Assembly (NCBI RefSeq): GCF_005377625.1
Contig: NZ_CP040098.1
Coordinates: 2,717,279 to 2,781,278 of the forward strand
Source of the DNA: Desulfoglaeba alkanexedens ALDC
GTDB taxonomy: Bacteria > Desulfobacterota > Syntrophobacteria > Syntrophobacterales > DSM-9756
Length of the DNA: 64,000 bases
Direction of reading: 5' to 3'
Under the pieces are notes generated by a model that was given only the letters and a program-made list of their open reading frames with translations, searched no databases and had not been told where the DNA came from. Both the position numbers and the translations under genes were made by a program. This document shows positions 17,627 through 27,009 of this stretch, one piece after another. Positions within the stretch are counted from its first letter, which is position 1. Each line of letters begins with the position of its first letter.

Positions 17627-18604
17627 ATGGATGTGACTACCGGGCAGGACGGAGGACGTGAATTCCGAAGCGCCATGACTCCCAGGGACCTTGCGGTCGG
17701 AGTGGGATCGACCCTTGCCCTTTATCTGAGCGGGTTTTGGATGCCCCTCATGGGCATTTTCCTGACGGTCATCACCCCGCTGCCGACGCTCGTGGGAGTC
17801 TACCGGTGGGGGCGCCCGGCCGGTTACCTGATTCCCGCCGCAGCGGCGCTCATCGGGTTCACCGTGCTCCTGGTCCTGGGTTTTCCCCGGGCGTGCGTGT
17901 ACCTGGGCGAACTGCTGCTGCTCGGAGTGTTTCTGGCCGGCGGCATGCAGCGGAAGCGGAACGTCGGGCGCATCGTGGGGGAAGCGAGCCTCAAGATCTT
18001 CGCGGTTGGCGCCGTGGTCTTCTGGCTCATGCACCTTCGCGGAGGCGCCTCGTTCGGGGATCTTTTGGAACAGAAGCTGATTCCGGCGATAAGGGAAATC
18101 TTGGAAGAACTGGATGCGGGCGCCGGGGTGAGCCGGGAAGAACTGGTGTCGGTGATTGCGACGCTGGTGGCCATGCTGCCGGGGACGGTCTTCGCCGCCA
18201 CGGTGATGATTTCGTGGTTCAACCTGCTCCTGGCCCGTCGGTTCTGCAGAACCCGCGGTGTGGCGCTTCCAGCGTGGAAGCCGTGGTCCCAGTGGAAATC
18301 GCCCGAGGTGCTGGTCTGGGCGGTGATCGGTTCGGGGTTCGCCCTGATGCTTCCTTCATCCACCGGAAGGATCTGGGCCGCGAACCTGCTGATCGCCTTG
18401 GGAGCGGTGTATCTGCTCCACGGCTTCGCCGTCGTGGTTTTTTATTGCGACCGATGGCGGGTGCCGGCCCTTTTAAGGGGCATCGTCTACGCCGTGGTGT
18501 TCCTGCAGCAGGTGGTGAGCCTGGCGGTGGTGCTGCTGGGTCTTTTCGATACGTGGTTTGATTTCAGACGTCTTTCGGGCCCCAAGGCTTCGGAGGGAGC
18601 GTGA
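17627..18604 (+). CDS. DUF2232 multi-pass membrane protein
   Basis: The 325-residue hydrophobic protein has about eight predicted membrane segments, for example LALYLSGFWMPLMGIFLTVI, AGYLIPAAAALIGFTVLLVL and LIALGAVYLLHGFAVVVFYC. It lies between rpsR and rplI, the conserved place of YybS/DUF2232 proteins in this phylum. The function is not known. AGGATGG is a weak ribosome site; a second ATG at codon 17 is possible. Confidence 0.75.
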   Translation: MDVTTGQDGGREFRSAMTPRDLAVGVGSTLALYLSGFWMPLMGIFLTVITPLPTLVGVYRWGRPAGYLIPAAAALIGFTVLLVLGFPRACVYLGELLLLGVFLAGGMQRKRNVGRIVGEASLKIFAVGAVVFWLMHLRGGASFGDLLEQKLIPAIREILEELDAGAGVSREELVSVIATLVAMLPGTVFAATVMISWFNLLLARRFCRTRGVALPAWKPWSQWKSPEVLVWAVIGSGFALMLPSSTGRIWAANLLIALGAVYLLHGFAVVVFYCDRWRVPALLRGIVYAVVFLQQVVSLAVVLLGLFDTWFDFRRLSGPKASEGA

Positions 18605-18733
18605 GGCCTGCCGAGTGGCGGGGTTGCGCCTGCGGCCTGCGGGCGGTTGAGAAATGCCGGGAGACCGCAGCTTCGGGCCCCTAGACGCTCCGGCCGGGAA
18701 GTAATGTAGTGAAGTGAATAAGGAGAACACGTC

Positions 18734-19180
18734 ATGCAGGTGATTCTTACAGAAAACATGCCGTCGCTCGGACGCATCGGCGACATCGTCAAGGTCAAAC
18801 CGGGCTATGCCAGGAACTACCTGTTCCCCAAGGGGCTGGCCCTGGAGGCTTCCGGAAGGAACGTCCGGGAACTGGAACACCACAAGCGGATCCTGGCTCA
18901 GAAGCGGGAAAAATACCTCCTGGAAATGCGCTCCGTCGCGGAGAAGCTGAACGGTGTCAAGCTGGTGTTTCACCGCAAGGTGGTGGAAGAAGACAAGCTT
19001 TACGGTTCCGTGAGCGCCGCGGACATTCTGAAGGCGCTGGAAGACAAGGGCTTCGACCTGGACCGGAAGGCGGTGACGCTGGATCAGCCTATCAAGAAAC
19101 TGGGCGAATTTCCCGTCGCCGTCCGGCTGGAGGTGGGGCTTTCCGCTACGGTGAAGGTGTGTGTCGAAGCCGAGGCGTAG
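18734..19180 (+). CDS. rplI: Ribosomal protein bL9
   Basis: 148 residues, the usual length. MQVILTENMPSLGRIGDIVK and VKPGYARNYLFPKGLA are the bL9 N-domain that binds 23S rRNA. The long helix and C-domain (LDQPIKKLGEFPVAVRL) follow. AAGGAGAAC precedes the ATG. dnaB starts 3 bases after the stop. Confidence 0.96.
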   Translation: MQVILTENMPSLGRIGDIVKVKPGYARNYLFPKGLALEASGRNVRELEHHKRILAQKREKYLLEMRSVAEKLNGVKLVFHRKVVEEDKLYGSVSAADILKALEDKGFDLDRKAVTLDQPIKKLGEFPVAVRLEVGLSATVKVCVEAEA

Positions 19181-19183
19181 CCT

Positions 19184-20527
19184 ATGAACGCCCTTCCCGA
19201 CGAACTCAGAAAGGTACCGCCCCATCAGAACGAAGCGGAGCAGTCGCTTCTCGGCGGCATCCTGCTAGACAACAGCGGGTTGGCCGCGGCCCTGGAGGTG
19301 CTCAAGGGTCATGAGTTCTACCGGGACGCCCATCGGACGATCTTTCGAGCCATACAGGATCTCTTTGAACGGAACGAACCGGTCGATTTGATCACGGTGA
19401 CCGGGCTTTTGAAGGAACGGGAGCAGCTGGAGGCGGTGGGGGGAGCGGCTTACCTGGCCGCTTTGATGGAGATCGTTCCTTCGGCGGCCAACGTTTCCAC
19501 CTATGCCAAGATCATCAGCGAAAAGGCGATCCTGCGGCGGCTGATCCAGGTGGCGGGGGAAATCATTTCCTGGTGCTACGGGAGCGGGCTGAGCGGTGAC
19601 GAGGTGCTGGACAAGGCCGAGGCCGCCATCTTCGCCATCACCGAGCAGCGGGTTCGAAGTAGTTATTTTCCCATCAAGGACGTGGTGAAGGAGACCATCC
19701 GGGTCATCGAATCCCTCCAGGGAACCCGGGAAATGGTGACCGGTGTTCCCACGCATTTTACGGACCTGGACAAGCTGACTTCGGGCTTCCAGCCGTCCGA
19801 TCTCGTCATCATCGCTGCTCGGCCCAGCATGGGAAAGACCGCCCTGGCGCTTAACATCGCCCGCAACGCGGCCCTCGAAAGCAGTGTTCCGGTGGCCGTC
19901 TTTTCCCTGGAAATGAGCAAGGAACAGCTCGCCATGCGGCTCCTTTGCGCCGAAGCCCGGGTGGATTCACAGAAAATCCGGAGCGGCTTTTTGAGCCAGC
20001 AGGAATGTGCCAAGCTCATCACTTCGGCGGGCCGTTTCATGAGCGCGCCCATATTCATCGACGACACCCCGGCCATCACGCCCCTGGAACTTCGGGCCAA
20101 GGCGCGGCGCCTCAAATCGGACCAGGGGCTGGGGCTCGTGATTGTGGATTACCTGCAGCTCATGAGGGTCCGAGACAACGCGGAACGGCGGGAACTGGAG
20201 ATTTCGGAAATCTCGCGGTCGCTCAAGGCCCTGGCCAAGGAACTCAACGTCCCGGTGGTGGCCCTTTCCCAGCTCAATCGAAAAGTGGAAGAACGCCACG
20301 ACAAGCGGCCGCTCCTTTCGGACCTCCGGGAATCGGGCGCCATCGAACAGGACGCGGATGTGATCGCCTTCATCTATCGCGACGAAGTGTACAACAAGGA
20401 TTCCAAGGACAAGGGAACCGCGGAGGTGCTGATTCGCAAGCAGCGAAACGGCCCGACGGGCGACGTTAGACTGGCGTACATCGACAGCTACACCAAGTTC
20501 GAAAACCTGGCACGGGCTGTCGCCTGA
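19184..20527 (+). CDS. dnaB: Replicative DNA helicase DnaB
   Basis: 447 residues. The N-terminal primase-interacting domain has PPHQNEAEQSLLGGILLDN. The RecA-like motor has Walker A ARPSMGKTALALNIA near 208 and Walker B LVIVDYLQLM near 320. SQLNRKVEERHDKRPLLSDL, RESGAIEQDADV and IRKQRNGPTG complete the family pattern. It unwinds DNA at the fork. It is coupled to rplI (3-base gap). No intein or truncation. Confidence 0.97.
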   Translation: MNALPDELRKVPPHQNEAEQSLLGGILLDNSGLAAALEVLKGHEFYRDAHRTIFRAIQDLFERNEPVDLITVTGLLKEREQLEAVGGAAYLAALMEIVPSAANVSTYAKIISEKAILRRLIQVAGEIISWCYGSGLSGDEVLDKAEAAIFAITEQRVRSSYFPIKDVVKETIRVIESLQGTREMVTGVPTHFTDLDKLTSGFQPSDLVIIAARPSMGKTALALNIARNAALESSVPVAVFSLEMSKEQLAMRLLCAEARVDSQKIRSGFLSQQECAKLITSAGRFMSAPIFIDDTPAITPLELRAKARRLKSDQGLGLVIVDYLQLMRVRDNAERRELEISEISRSLKALAKELNVPVVALSQLNRKVEERHDKRPLLSDLRESGAIEQDADVIAFIYRDEVYNKDSKDKGTAEVLIRKQRNGPTGDVRLAYIDSYTKFENLARAVA

Positions 20528-20541
20528 AAGGACAAGAAGCC

Positions 20542-21903
20542 TTGAAGCGGGTGAACCATCCGCAGGCGGGGGAACGGGCCGCTTCCCTGGTGGAAGCCTA
20601 CTTGGACCCCGGCGTGGAGCTCCTGGGGCGAAGCGATCTGGAAGCCCTGCAGCTGGAAAGACTCCGCCGTACGGTCCGGCGGGCGGCCCGATCCCCCTTC
20701 TATGGGGCAAGGGCGCGGCAATACGGGATTGATGGAGAGCGGATCAAAAGCTTGGAAGATATCCGGAAGCTGCCCTTCACGACCAAGCAGGACCTGCGCG
20801 ACGCCTATCCCTACGGGTTTCTTTGCGTGGAACGCCAACATCTGGTGCGGCTGCACATTTCTTCCGGGACCACCGGGCAGGCCACCGCCGTTTTTTATAC
20901 CCAGAGAGACATCGACCGCTGGGCGGACCTCATGGCTCGGTGCCTTTACATGACCGGTGCGCGCCCCGGGGACACCTTCCAAAACCTTTCCGGCTACGGC
21001 CTGTTTACCGGCGGCTTGGGCTTCCACTACGGCGCAGAACGGCTGGGGCTCCTCACCATCCCCGCCGGAGCCGGAAACAGCAAGCGCCAGATCCAGCTCA
21101 TGCGCGACTTCGCCACGACGGTCATTCACATCATTCCCAGCTTCGCGCTGCGCCTCATGGACGTGATGACGGAAATGGGTGTGGACCCCCGGCGGGACCT
21201 CCAGTTGAAAATCGCCTGCATGGGGGCGGAACCCTATTCGGAGGAGGTGCGGTGTCGGGTGGAGGCGTTTTTCGGGGTCGAGGTGTACAACAGCTACGGC
21301 CTTTCGGAAATGAACGGCCCGGGGGTGGCCTTTGAATGCCCCGCCCGGAACGGGCTCCACATCTGGGAAGACGCGTACCTGGTGGAAATCGTGGATCCGG
21401 CGACCCTGGAACCGGTTCCGGACGGCATGCTGGGCGAACTGGTTCTCACAACCCTGGACCGCGAAGGCATGCCGTTGCTGCGATACCGCACCAAGGACCT
21501 CACCCGCATCCTTCCCGGCGACTGCCCGTGCGGCCGGGTCCACCGGCGCCTGGACCGCATCCAGGGTCGTTCCGACGACATGTTCATCATCAAGGGCGTG
21601 AATATCTTTCCGGTCCAGGTGGAACAAGTGCTCATGAGTATCCCCGAAGTGGGGTCCAACTACCGGATCGTGCTGGATCGCGAAAACAACATCGACACCA
21701 TGACCGTCCAGGTGGAAGTGACCGACCGGATTTTCGTGGAAGACATGCGCCACTTGCAGCGGATCCAGAATAAAATCACCCGGGAATTGAAAAGCGAGCT
21801 TCTAGTAACGCCTCGGGTGGAACTGGTGGAACCCCAGTCGCTTCCTCGAAACGACGGCAAGGCCGTCCGCCTGGTGGATCATCGCAATCCCTACAACACG
21901 TGA
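20542..21903 (+). CDS. Phenylacetate-CoA ligase family (PaaK-like) adenylate-forming enzyme
   Basis: 453 residues. The P-loop-like SSGTTGQATAVFYT near 110, NSYGLSEMNGPGVAFEC, LLRYRTKDLTRI and the C-terminal GRSDDMFIIKGVNIFPVQVE are the PaaK signatures. The enzyme activates an aryl or aryl-acetic acid to its CoA thioester using ATP. Anaerobes carry several paralogues, and the true substrate cannot be read from the sequence. The start is TTG at 20542 after GAAAGGAC. It follows dnaB by 14 bases. Confidence 0.85.
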   Translation: MKRVNHPQAGERAASLVEAYLDPGVELLGRSDLEALQLERLRRTVRRAARSPFYGARARQYGIDGERIKSLEDIRKLPFTTKQDLRDAYPYGFLCVERQHLVRLHISSGTTGQATAVFYTQRDIDRWADLMARCLYMTGARPGDTFQNLSGYGLFTGGLGFHYGAERLGLLTIPAGAGNSKRQIQLMRDFATTVIHIIPSFALRLMDVMTEMGVDPRRDLQLKIACMGAEPYSEEVRCRVEAFFGVEVYNSYGLSEMNGPGVAFECPARNGLHIWEDAYLVEIVDPATLEPVPDGMLGELVLTTLDREGMPLLRYRTKDLTRILPGDCPCGRVHRRLDRIQGRSDDMFIIKGVNIFPVQVEQVLMSIPEVGSNYRIVLDRENNIDTMTVQVEVTDRIFVEDMRHLQRIQNKITRELKSELLVTPRVELVEPQSLPRNDGKAVRLVDHRNPYNT

Positions 21904-21979
21904 CCGATGTCCCTACTTTTTTCCATGGGTTTGATATAAAATAAAAAAAAGGGCGGAAGACCCGAAAAAGGGGGTCGCT

Positions 21980-23743
21980 TTGCCCGTGGACTTCAACACG
22001 ATAAGGAGGTTACAGCTTATCGGCAAGGTATACGGTCAGATCAACGGCATCAAGAGCCAGGTTAGGAAACGCATCGATAATCTCTATCGTCGCCGGATCG
22101 CTCCCGAAACTGTCGTCTCGCCGGAAGTGGCGAGAGACATGGCGCGTTTTTCATTTGAGGCGGGACGCCAGATCGGGCTGATGGTGGCCCGTGATGGGAC
22201 GGTGGAGATGGTCCTTGTGGGGGAGCCGAACTCGATTTACATCCCGGACCTTCCCAAGAGCCGCGGCGGGCGGGGCCGGTTGCGCGGCCTGCGCTTCGTC
22301 CACACCCACCTCAAGGAAGAACCCCTGAACCAGGACGACCTGATGGACCTCATCTTCCTGCGGCTGGACTGTATCGCGGCCGTTCGGGTGGATGAACGCG
22401 GCGGCGCCAAGGAAGTGGAAATCGCGCACATCTTTCCGGGGTGCCACGGGGAGCACTCCGGGTGGGAAATCCTGCCTCCGGAACCCTGCGCGGCCCCGCG
22501 GACCGATTTCCTGCAACTCATCGGTTCCCTGGAAGACGAACTGGAAAAGAACCGCCGGGCGGAGTCCGTGGAAACCCGCAAAGACCGGGCGATTCTGGTG
22601 AGCGTCGCCGGTTCCGAGCGCCGGGATGTCCGGGCGTCCGTGAAGGAGCTGGAAGAATTAGCGCAGGCCGCCGGCATCACGGTGGCGGAAACCATCATCC
22701 AGCGGCAACGGCAGGTCAACCCTAAGTACCTGATCGGCAAAGGGAAACTGGGCGAAATCATGGTGGCGGCGCTCCAGCACGGGGTGGACCTCCTTATCTT
22801 CGACCAGGAACTGAACCCATCCCAGGTGCGCGCCATCACCGATACGACGGAACTTCGCGTCATCGACCGCACTCAGCTCATTCTGGACATTTTTGCGCAG
22901 AGGGCTCAGAGCCGAGAAGGGAAGATCCAGGTGGAAATGGCGCAGCTCAAGTACCTGTTGCCGCGCCTCGGGGTGAAAGACGACGCCCTTTCGAGGCTCC
23001 GCGGCGGGATCGGGGTGCGGGGCCCCGGGGAAACGAAGCTCGAGATCAACCGGCGGCGCATCAAGGACCGGATCGCCCACCTGGACAGGGAATTGACCGC
23101 GGTCCGGAAAAACCGATCGCAGCGGCGTTCGAGGCGGCTCCGGAACGAGCTGCCCATCATTTCCATCGTGGGCTACACCAACGCCGGCAAATCGACGCTC
23201 CTGAACACGCTCACCCAAAGCCGGGTGTTTGTGGAGGATCAGCTTTTCGCTACGCTGGACCCCACCAGTCGGCGACTGCGGTTTCCGCGGGATCTGGAAG
23301 TGATCGTGACCGACACCGTCGGGTTCATCCGCGATCTCCCTTCGGATCTTCTGGAAGCCTTCGCCGCCACGCTGGAAGAACTCCACGACGCCGATCTGCT
23401 GCTCCACGTGGTGGATGTGAGCAGCCCTCAGTGCGAAGAGCACATCCGGTCCGTGGAAGACGTCTTGGAACAGCTGGGGCTTCAGCGGAAGCCCATCCTG
23501 CTCGCCCTCAACAAGATGGACCGGCTGAGCGACGAAGAAGTGACGCGGGCGGTCAGAAGATTCGGCGGTGTCCCTATCTCGGCGCTTTCCACCGAAACGT
23601 TGCGGCCCCTCATTTCGGCCTTGGAGGACCGGGTGGAGCGGCTGGTGATCGAGGAGGCTCCCGAGGCCGCAGCGGAGGATTCCGCGGAGGAAGGCGGGGC
23701 GGCGCCGGAAGATGTGGCAGCAGGCGAATCCTTAGTCCTGTAG
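21980..23743 (+). CDS. hflX: Ribosome-associated GTPase HflX with long N-terminal extension
   Basis: 587 residues against about 430 in E. coli. Residues 190-390 are the HflX domain (NPKYLIGKGKLGEI, RGPGETKLEINRRRI). The G domain follows with GYTNAGKS near 394, DTVGF and NKMD. HflX splits stalled ribosomes. Residues 1-185 are an extra domain containing FVHTHLKEEPLNQDDL at 106-121, which resembles the HxH...D metal motif of JAMM/RadC-type domains. An acidic Ala/Glu-rich tail ends the protein. The start is TTG at 21980, with GTG at 21986 as an alternative. An AT-rich TATAAAAT box lies at 21936-21943. Confidence 0.9.
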   Translation: MPVDFNTIRRLQLIGKVYGQINGIKSQVRKRIDNLYRRRIAPETVVSPEVARDMARFSFEAGRQIGLMVARDGTVEMVLVGEPNSIYIPDLPKSRGGRGRLRGLRFVHTHLKEEPLNQDDLMDLIFLRLDCIAAVRVDERGGAKEVEIAHIFPGCHGEHSGWEILPPEPCAAPRTDFLQLIGSLEDELEKNRRAESVETRKDRAILVSVAGSERRDVRASVKELEELAQAAGITVAETIIQRQRQVNPKYLIGKGKLGEIMVAALQHGVDLLIFDQELNPSQVRAITDTTELRVIDRTQLILDIFAQRAQSREGKIQVEMAQLKYLLPRLGVKDDALSRLRGGIGVRGPGETKLEINRRRIKDRIAHLDRELTAVRKNRSQRRSRRLRNELPIISIVGYTNAGKSTLLNTLTQSRVFVEDQLFATLDPTSRRLRFPRDLEVIVTDTVGFIRDLPSDLLEAFAATLEELHDADLLLHVVDVSSPQCEEHIRSVEDVLEQLGLQRKPILLALNKMDRLSDEEVTRAVRRFGGVPISALSTETLRPLISALEDRVERLVIEEAPEAAAEDSAEEGGAAPEDVAAGESLVL

Positions 23744-23784
23744 AGAGCGGCTGCCGGCTTTCAGGGGGCCTCCAAGAGGCTGAA

Positions 23785-23975
23785 TGCCTTCACCCTTCTG
23801 AGGATTGAGTGTCCGTTTTTTCGCGTAGGGGAGGGATCGCGAACGGCACTCAAGGAGCAACTCATGCCCTGTAGGAGCCGGCTTGCCGGCGGTCCGCGTC
23901 GCGGCCAAGGCCGCTCCTCCAGGAACAAGGAATCTCACGGCCCGACTTTCATGAGCTTGTTTTTGAACAAGCCCT
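23785..23975 (+). repeat. REP-type repeat module between hflX and ribF
   Basis: The stretch GGATTGAGTGTCCGTTTTTT...TTCGCGTAGGGG is followed by a long hairpin (CTGTAGGAGCCGGCTTGCCG ... GCGGCCAAGGCCGCTCCT) and a second stem-loop GAGCTTGTTTTTGAACAAGC. Similar modules lie at 38735-38852, 46180-46400 and 49847-49965. The right end of this copy overlaps the ribF stop codon. Confidence 0.7.
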
Positions 23976-24927
23976 AACCCGAAGCGGCCATCCTGACGTC
24001 TTTCCCGGACAGGATCTCGCGCGCTCTAGATATATCCTTCCGGATCTGCGCCATGAGCGGTTCCGGCCCCGTGAATTTCATCTCGTCGCGAAGCCGTTCG
24101 ATGAAGCGCACGGTGAGGGTGCTCCCGTACAGGTCGCCTGTGAAGTCAAGGATGTGGACCTCCAGGGAAGGTTCGGAATCTCCGAAGGTGGGGTTGTACC
24201 CGAAATTGGCGGCGCCTCCGAAGATCTGCCCTTCCAGTTCCACTTCCACCGCGTAGACGCCCGGTTTCGGCGGAACTTGGTCGACGATCTTGATGTTGGC
24301 GGTGGGAAAGCCGAGAAGCCGTCCGCCCCGTGCACGACCTTGCACCACGGTTCCGGTGATCTCGTAGGGGCGCCCCAGGAGGGTTCCCGCTTCGTGGATC
24401 CGGCCGTCCTGGATGAGGTTCCGGATGGCGGTGCTGCTCACCAGCCTGCCGCCCAGATGGATGGCGGACACCGTGTCCACACCGAAACCGTAGCGCGTTC
24501 CCAGCTCTTTCAGGAGTGCGATGTCGCCTTCACGGTTCCTGCCGAACCGGTAGTCATAGCCCACCACGATCATGCGGGTGCCGATGCGGTCCACTAACAA
24601 GTCCTTCACAAAACCGTGGGCCGAGATCCGGGCGAACTCCCTGCTGAACGGAATCACCACGGCAACGTCGATCCCGCTGGCGGCGATGAGTTCGAGTTTC
24701 CGCGGGGCCGTGGTGATGAAACGGGGGCTGTTCTGCGGTGACAGGACCTGCATGGGGTGAGGGTCGAAGGTGATCACTACTGACTGACCCCGAAGTTTTC
24801 GGGCCCATTCCCTGACGCGGGCGAAAAGGGCCTGGTGGCCCTGGTGGACGCCGTCGAAATTTCCGATGGTTACAGCTGGATTATTGAGTGATTTGGACAG
24901 GTTGGTTATATTCTTGATGAGTTCCAT
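23974..24927 (-). CDS. ribF: Bifunctional riboflavin kinase / FAD synthetase
   Basis: About 317 residues. The N-terminal nucleotidyltransferase has TIGNFDGVHQGHQALF, TFDPHPMQVL and VGYDYRFGRNREGD. The C-terminal riboflavin kinase has GRARGGRLLGFPTANI, PKPGVYAV and NFGYNPTFG. It makes FMN and FAD. ATG at 24927 follows AAGGCGGACC. An upstream in-frame ATG at 24975 lacks a ribosome site and falls near the divergent tRNA promoter. Its stop is supplied by the edge of the REP module. Confidence 0.95.
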   Translation of the reverse strand: MELIKNITNLSKSLNNPAVTIGNFDGVHQGHQALFARVREWARKLRGQSVVITFDPHPMQVLSPQNSPRFITTAPRKLELIAASGIDVAVVIPFSREFARISAHGFVKDLLVDRIGTRMIVVGYDYRFGRNREGDIALLKELGTRYGFGVDTVSAIHLGGRLVSSTAIRNLIQDGRIHEAGTLLGRPYEITGTVVQGRARGGRLLGFPTANIKIVDQVPPKPGVYAVEVELEGQIFGGAANFGYNPTFGDSEPSLEVHILDFTGDLYGSTLTVRFIERLRDEMKFTGPEPLMAQIRKDISRAREILSGKDVRMAASG

Positions 24928-24964
24928 GGTCCGCCTTGGCGCCTCCGTGCATCGAAAATTGAAC

Positions 24965-24993
24965 TTGACACCCAAAGATTCTTATCATAAAGT
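24965..24993 (+). promoter_or_regulatory. Sigma-70-type promoter for tRNA-Leu
   Basis: TTGACA at 24965-24970, a 17-base spacer, and TAAAGT at 24988-24993. The predicted start of transcription is about 25000, some 30 bases before the tRNA. Confidence 0.55.
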
Positions 24994-25029
24994 TCGACCG
25001 CTTTGAATGCAATGATTTTCCTTATCCGA

Positions 25030-25118
25030 GCCGAAGTGGCGGAATTTGGTAGACGCGCTAGATTCAGGATCTAGTGGGCAATATGCCTGTCGGGGTTCGA
25101 GTCCCCGCTTCGGCACCA
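25030..25118 (+). tRNA. tRNA-Leu (CAG)
   Basis: The acceptor stem GCCGAAG/CTTCGGC pairs fully. The anticodon stem CTAGA/TCTAG holds the loop TTCAGGA, with anticodon CAG. A long variable arm and the T-arm CGGGGTTCGAGTCCCCG follow, and CCA is encoded at 25116-25118. The long variable arm is typical of tRNA-Leu. Confidence 0.96.
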
Positions 25119-25126
25119 GGACAGTC

Positions 25127-25163
25127 AAGGGCCCAGGGGATCATCCCCTCGGGCCTTTTCTTC
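25127..25163 (+). terminator. Rho-independent terminator of tRNA-Leu
   Basis: AAGGGCC and AGGGGA pair with TCCCCT and GGGCCTT around a short loop, followed by TTTTCTTC. It lies nine bases after the tRNA CCA. Confidence 0.85.
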
Positions 25164-25278
25164 TTTACACTCGCTCAACCTGTCGTATGTTATCGATAAA
25201 TGTGTGGGCTTCCGGGTGGACCGTGTGTTCTTGCGTTTCACCCGAGGTGGTGGAACGAACGTCGACAAGGAGGAAAAA

Positions 25279-25515
25279 ATGGTGATGCGTTGTCTGATGG
25301 CCGTTTTGCTGGCTGTGGCTCTCGGTTTATCGGGTTGCAACAAGGACTTCTGGGGCGGCGGCGCAACTGGAGCCCTCGGAACGGGTGCCGCCTATGAGAT
25401 TCAGAGCAAGCGCCAGATGGACCAATTAGAAGAGGACTACAAGAGCGGAAAGATCACCAAGGAAGAATACGAAATACGGAAGGACCAGATCCGAAAGGGG
25501 TCCGTCATTTACTGA
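25279..25515 (+). CDS. Small lipoprotein with SHOCT-like C-terminus
   Basis: 78 residues. A lipoprotein signal (LLAVALGLSGC, Cys at 19) comes first, then a Gly/Ala-rich hydrophobic stretch GGGATGALGTGAA. The C-terminus QMDQLEEDYKSGKITKEEYE resembles a SHOCT helix pair. GACAAGGAGG sets the ATG at 25279; an earlier in-frame start lacks one. It is probably anchored in a membrane. The function is unknown. Confidence 0.7.
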   Translation: MVMRCLMAVLLAVALGLSGCNKDFWGGGATGALGTGAAYEIQSKRQMDQLEEDYKSGKITKEEYEIRKDQIRKGSVIY

Positions 25516-26018
25516 AAATGGAACCATTGAAGCCATGCAGGGCGGCGGTGACCTGCTAAGTACAGTTCCCCAGAATACAGTGTTCATTGTGAGATTTTCC
25601 GCTTGTTCCCAAGCTCCAGCTTGGGAACACAAGTGTGCAGAAGCTCCAGCTTCGGTTCCCATGAGGCCGCGACCCATGCGAACCCGCTACAAAATCCATG
25701 GCAGAGAACCCAAACACCCCCTACTTCGTCACATAATGGTCCTCCAGGTGGAAATCGGAGGCCGCTGACCATGGCAGCCGAAGGAGTAGTCCGGGGGGCA
25801 CACCCCCCGAACAAAAGAACGTCCGTCCCCCAAAGAAGCAATCGATAAGGGCCTCCAAGGACATGGGCCTTAATCTGTGAGATCGCGTGTATACATAGAA
25901 CTATCATACATCAGATATCCTAGTGAAGTTACTTCGCTTTTATGCTATAGGATCTCCTGTCAGATCTTCACCCGGCAGGTGCACTGATGAAGATAATCGA
26001 AATGGAACAATCTTCGAA
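25516..26018. repeat. Repeat-rich spacer
   Basis: One GTTCCCAAGC-type palindrome lies at 25605-25628 with its GAAGCTCCAGCTTC companion. 25868-25990 is the inverted partner of the dispersed repeat at 3315-3438. No gene is seen. Confidence 0.6.
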
Positions 26019-26245
26019 GTGTGCAGATCTTTTGCTTCTTGTTCCCAAGCTCCAGATTGGGAACACAACTGTGCAGAAGCTCCAGCTTCGGTGAGCCCGT
26101 TCCCAAGCCAGAGATTGGGAACGAAGGGAAAGATCACTTCGAGATCCTGGCGAGCTCCCTAGAAAGACAGCGCGTTTTAGCTGTAGCAGGAGGGAAGCTG
26201 GAGCTTCCCGGGCAGGGCGTTCCCAAGCTGGAGCTAGGGAACGAG
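26019..26245. mobile_element. Truncated element D related to elements A and B
   Basis: The left end GTGTGCAGATCTTTT is a variant of the family terminus. It is followed by palindromes at 26041-26064, 26099-26122 and 26219-26242. 26025-26245 is an inverted copy of 10964-11188 of element A, including AGAAAGACAGCGCGTTTTAG. No right terminus or target duplication is found, so the right end is probably lost. Confidence 0.65.
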
Positions 26246-26379
26246 AGGAACCGAACTTCAGGGGCAGATCCTCGGCGCATTTGTCTACAAGATAACCGGT
26301 GGGGTCTTACAAAAACTCTAAGAGCAACTCATTGATTTGACTCCTACTGTGCCACTTTGGAGGCTGAGAAGCCTGAAAC

Positions 26380-26525
26380 TCCTGTCAAACTATATGCACT
26401 CTTTTTACTTTCAGACCCAAGAAGAGGCCAGGCAATGGGCTGCCACGCAGCAAAACAGGTTTACCCTGCGGCGGGTGAACCTGGAGGATGCCTTTCTTGC
26501 CCTGACAGGGAAAAAGATCCAATGA
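26380..26525 (+). pseudogene. ABC exporter ATP-binding subunit, C-terminal relic
   Basis: FYFQTQEEARQWAATQQNRF then TLRRVNLEDAFLALTGKKI is the end of an ABC-2 type ATP-binding subunit (the NLEDAFLxLTG motif). The nucleotide-binding core is missing. The stop overlaps the ATG of the following permease relic (ATGA), keeping the original operon junction. Confidence 0.6.
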
Positions 26526-26994
26526 TACACGGTTGGTGGGCGGTGTATTTCCGGGAAATGGTGATCCTGCGACGGCGCCTGTCCAGGTTGATCGGCGCCT
26601 GGTCTGTGTCTCCGCTGCTCTATCTCATCACCTCGGCGTCGCTCTTTCTTACAACGGCTGTTTATGGCTGGCCTTCCTGTTGAAGAGCTTTATCTTCGCC
26701 TCCCTCGCGGTGGGCTTTGCCATGCTGGTCAAGTCCCACGCGGACCAGGCCATGGTCAACAGCTTTGTCATTACCCCGATGGCATTTCTCGGCGGCACGT
26801 TCTTCCCCATCGAACATCTTCCGCATTGGGCACAGAAGATGCTTTATCTGCTTCCCTTGACCCATGCCGCCGATGCGATTCGGGCATCATCGTTTGGAAA
26901 GGCGCCGGAGATTCGCGACTATCTTATTCTTGCCGGCATCGCTGTCTCAGCTTTCATCTTTGCGATCATGACTGTCAATAAAGCCAGGGATTAA
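26522..26994 (+). pseudogene. ABC-2 type permease, internally deleted
   Basis: One frame gives the N-terminus (WWAVYFREMVILRRRLSRLI, ending YGWPSC). Another gives only the C-terminal third: SFIFASLAVGFAMLVKSHAD, VITPMAFLGGTFFPIEHLPH and LPLTHAADAIRASSFG. The middle helices are gone and the frame changes near 26665. It is the partner of the ATPase relic upstream. Confidence 0.65.
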
Positions 26995-27009
26995 TTGTGA
27001 TCATCAGGA

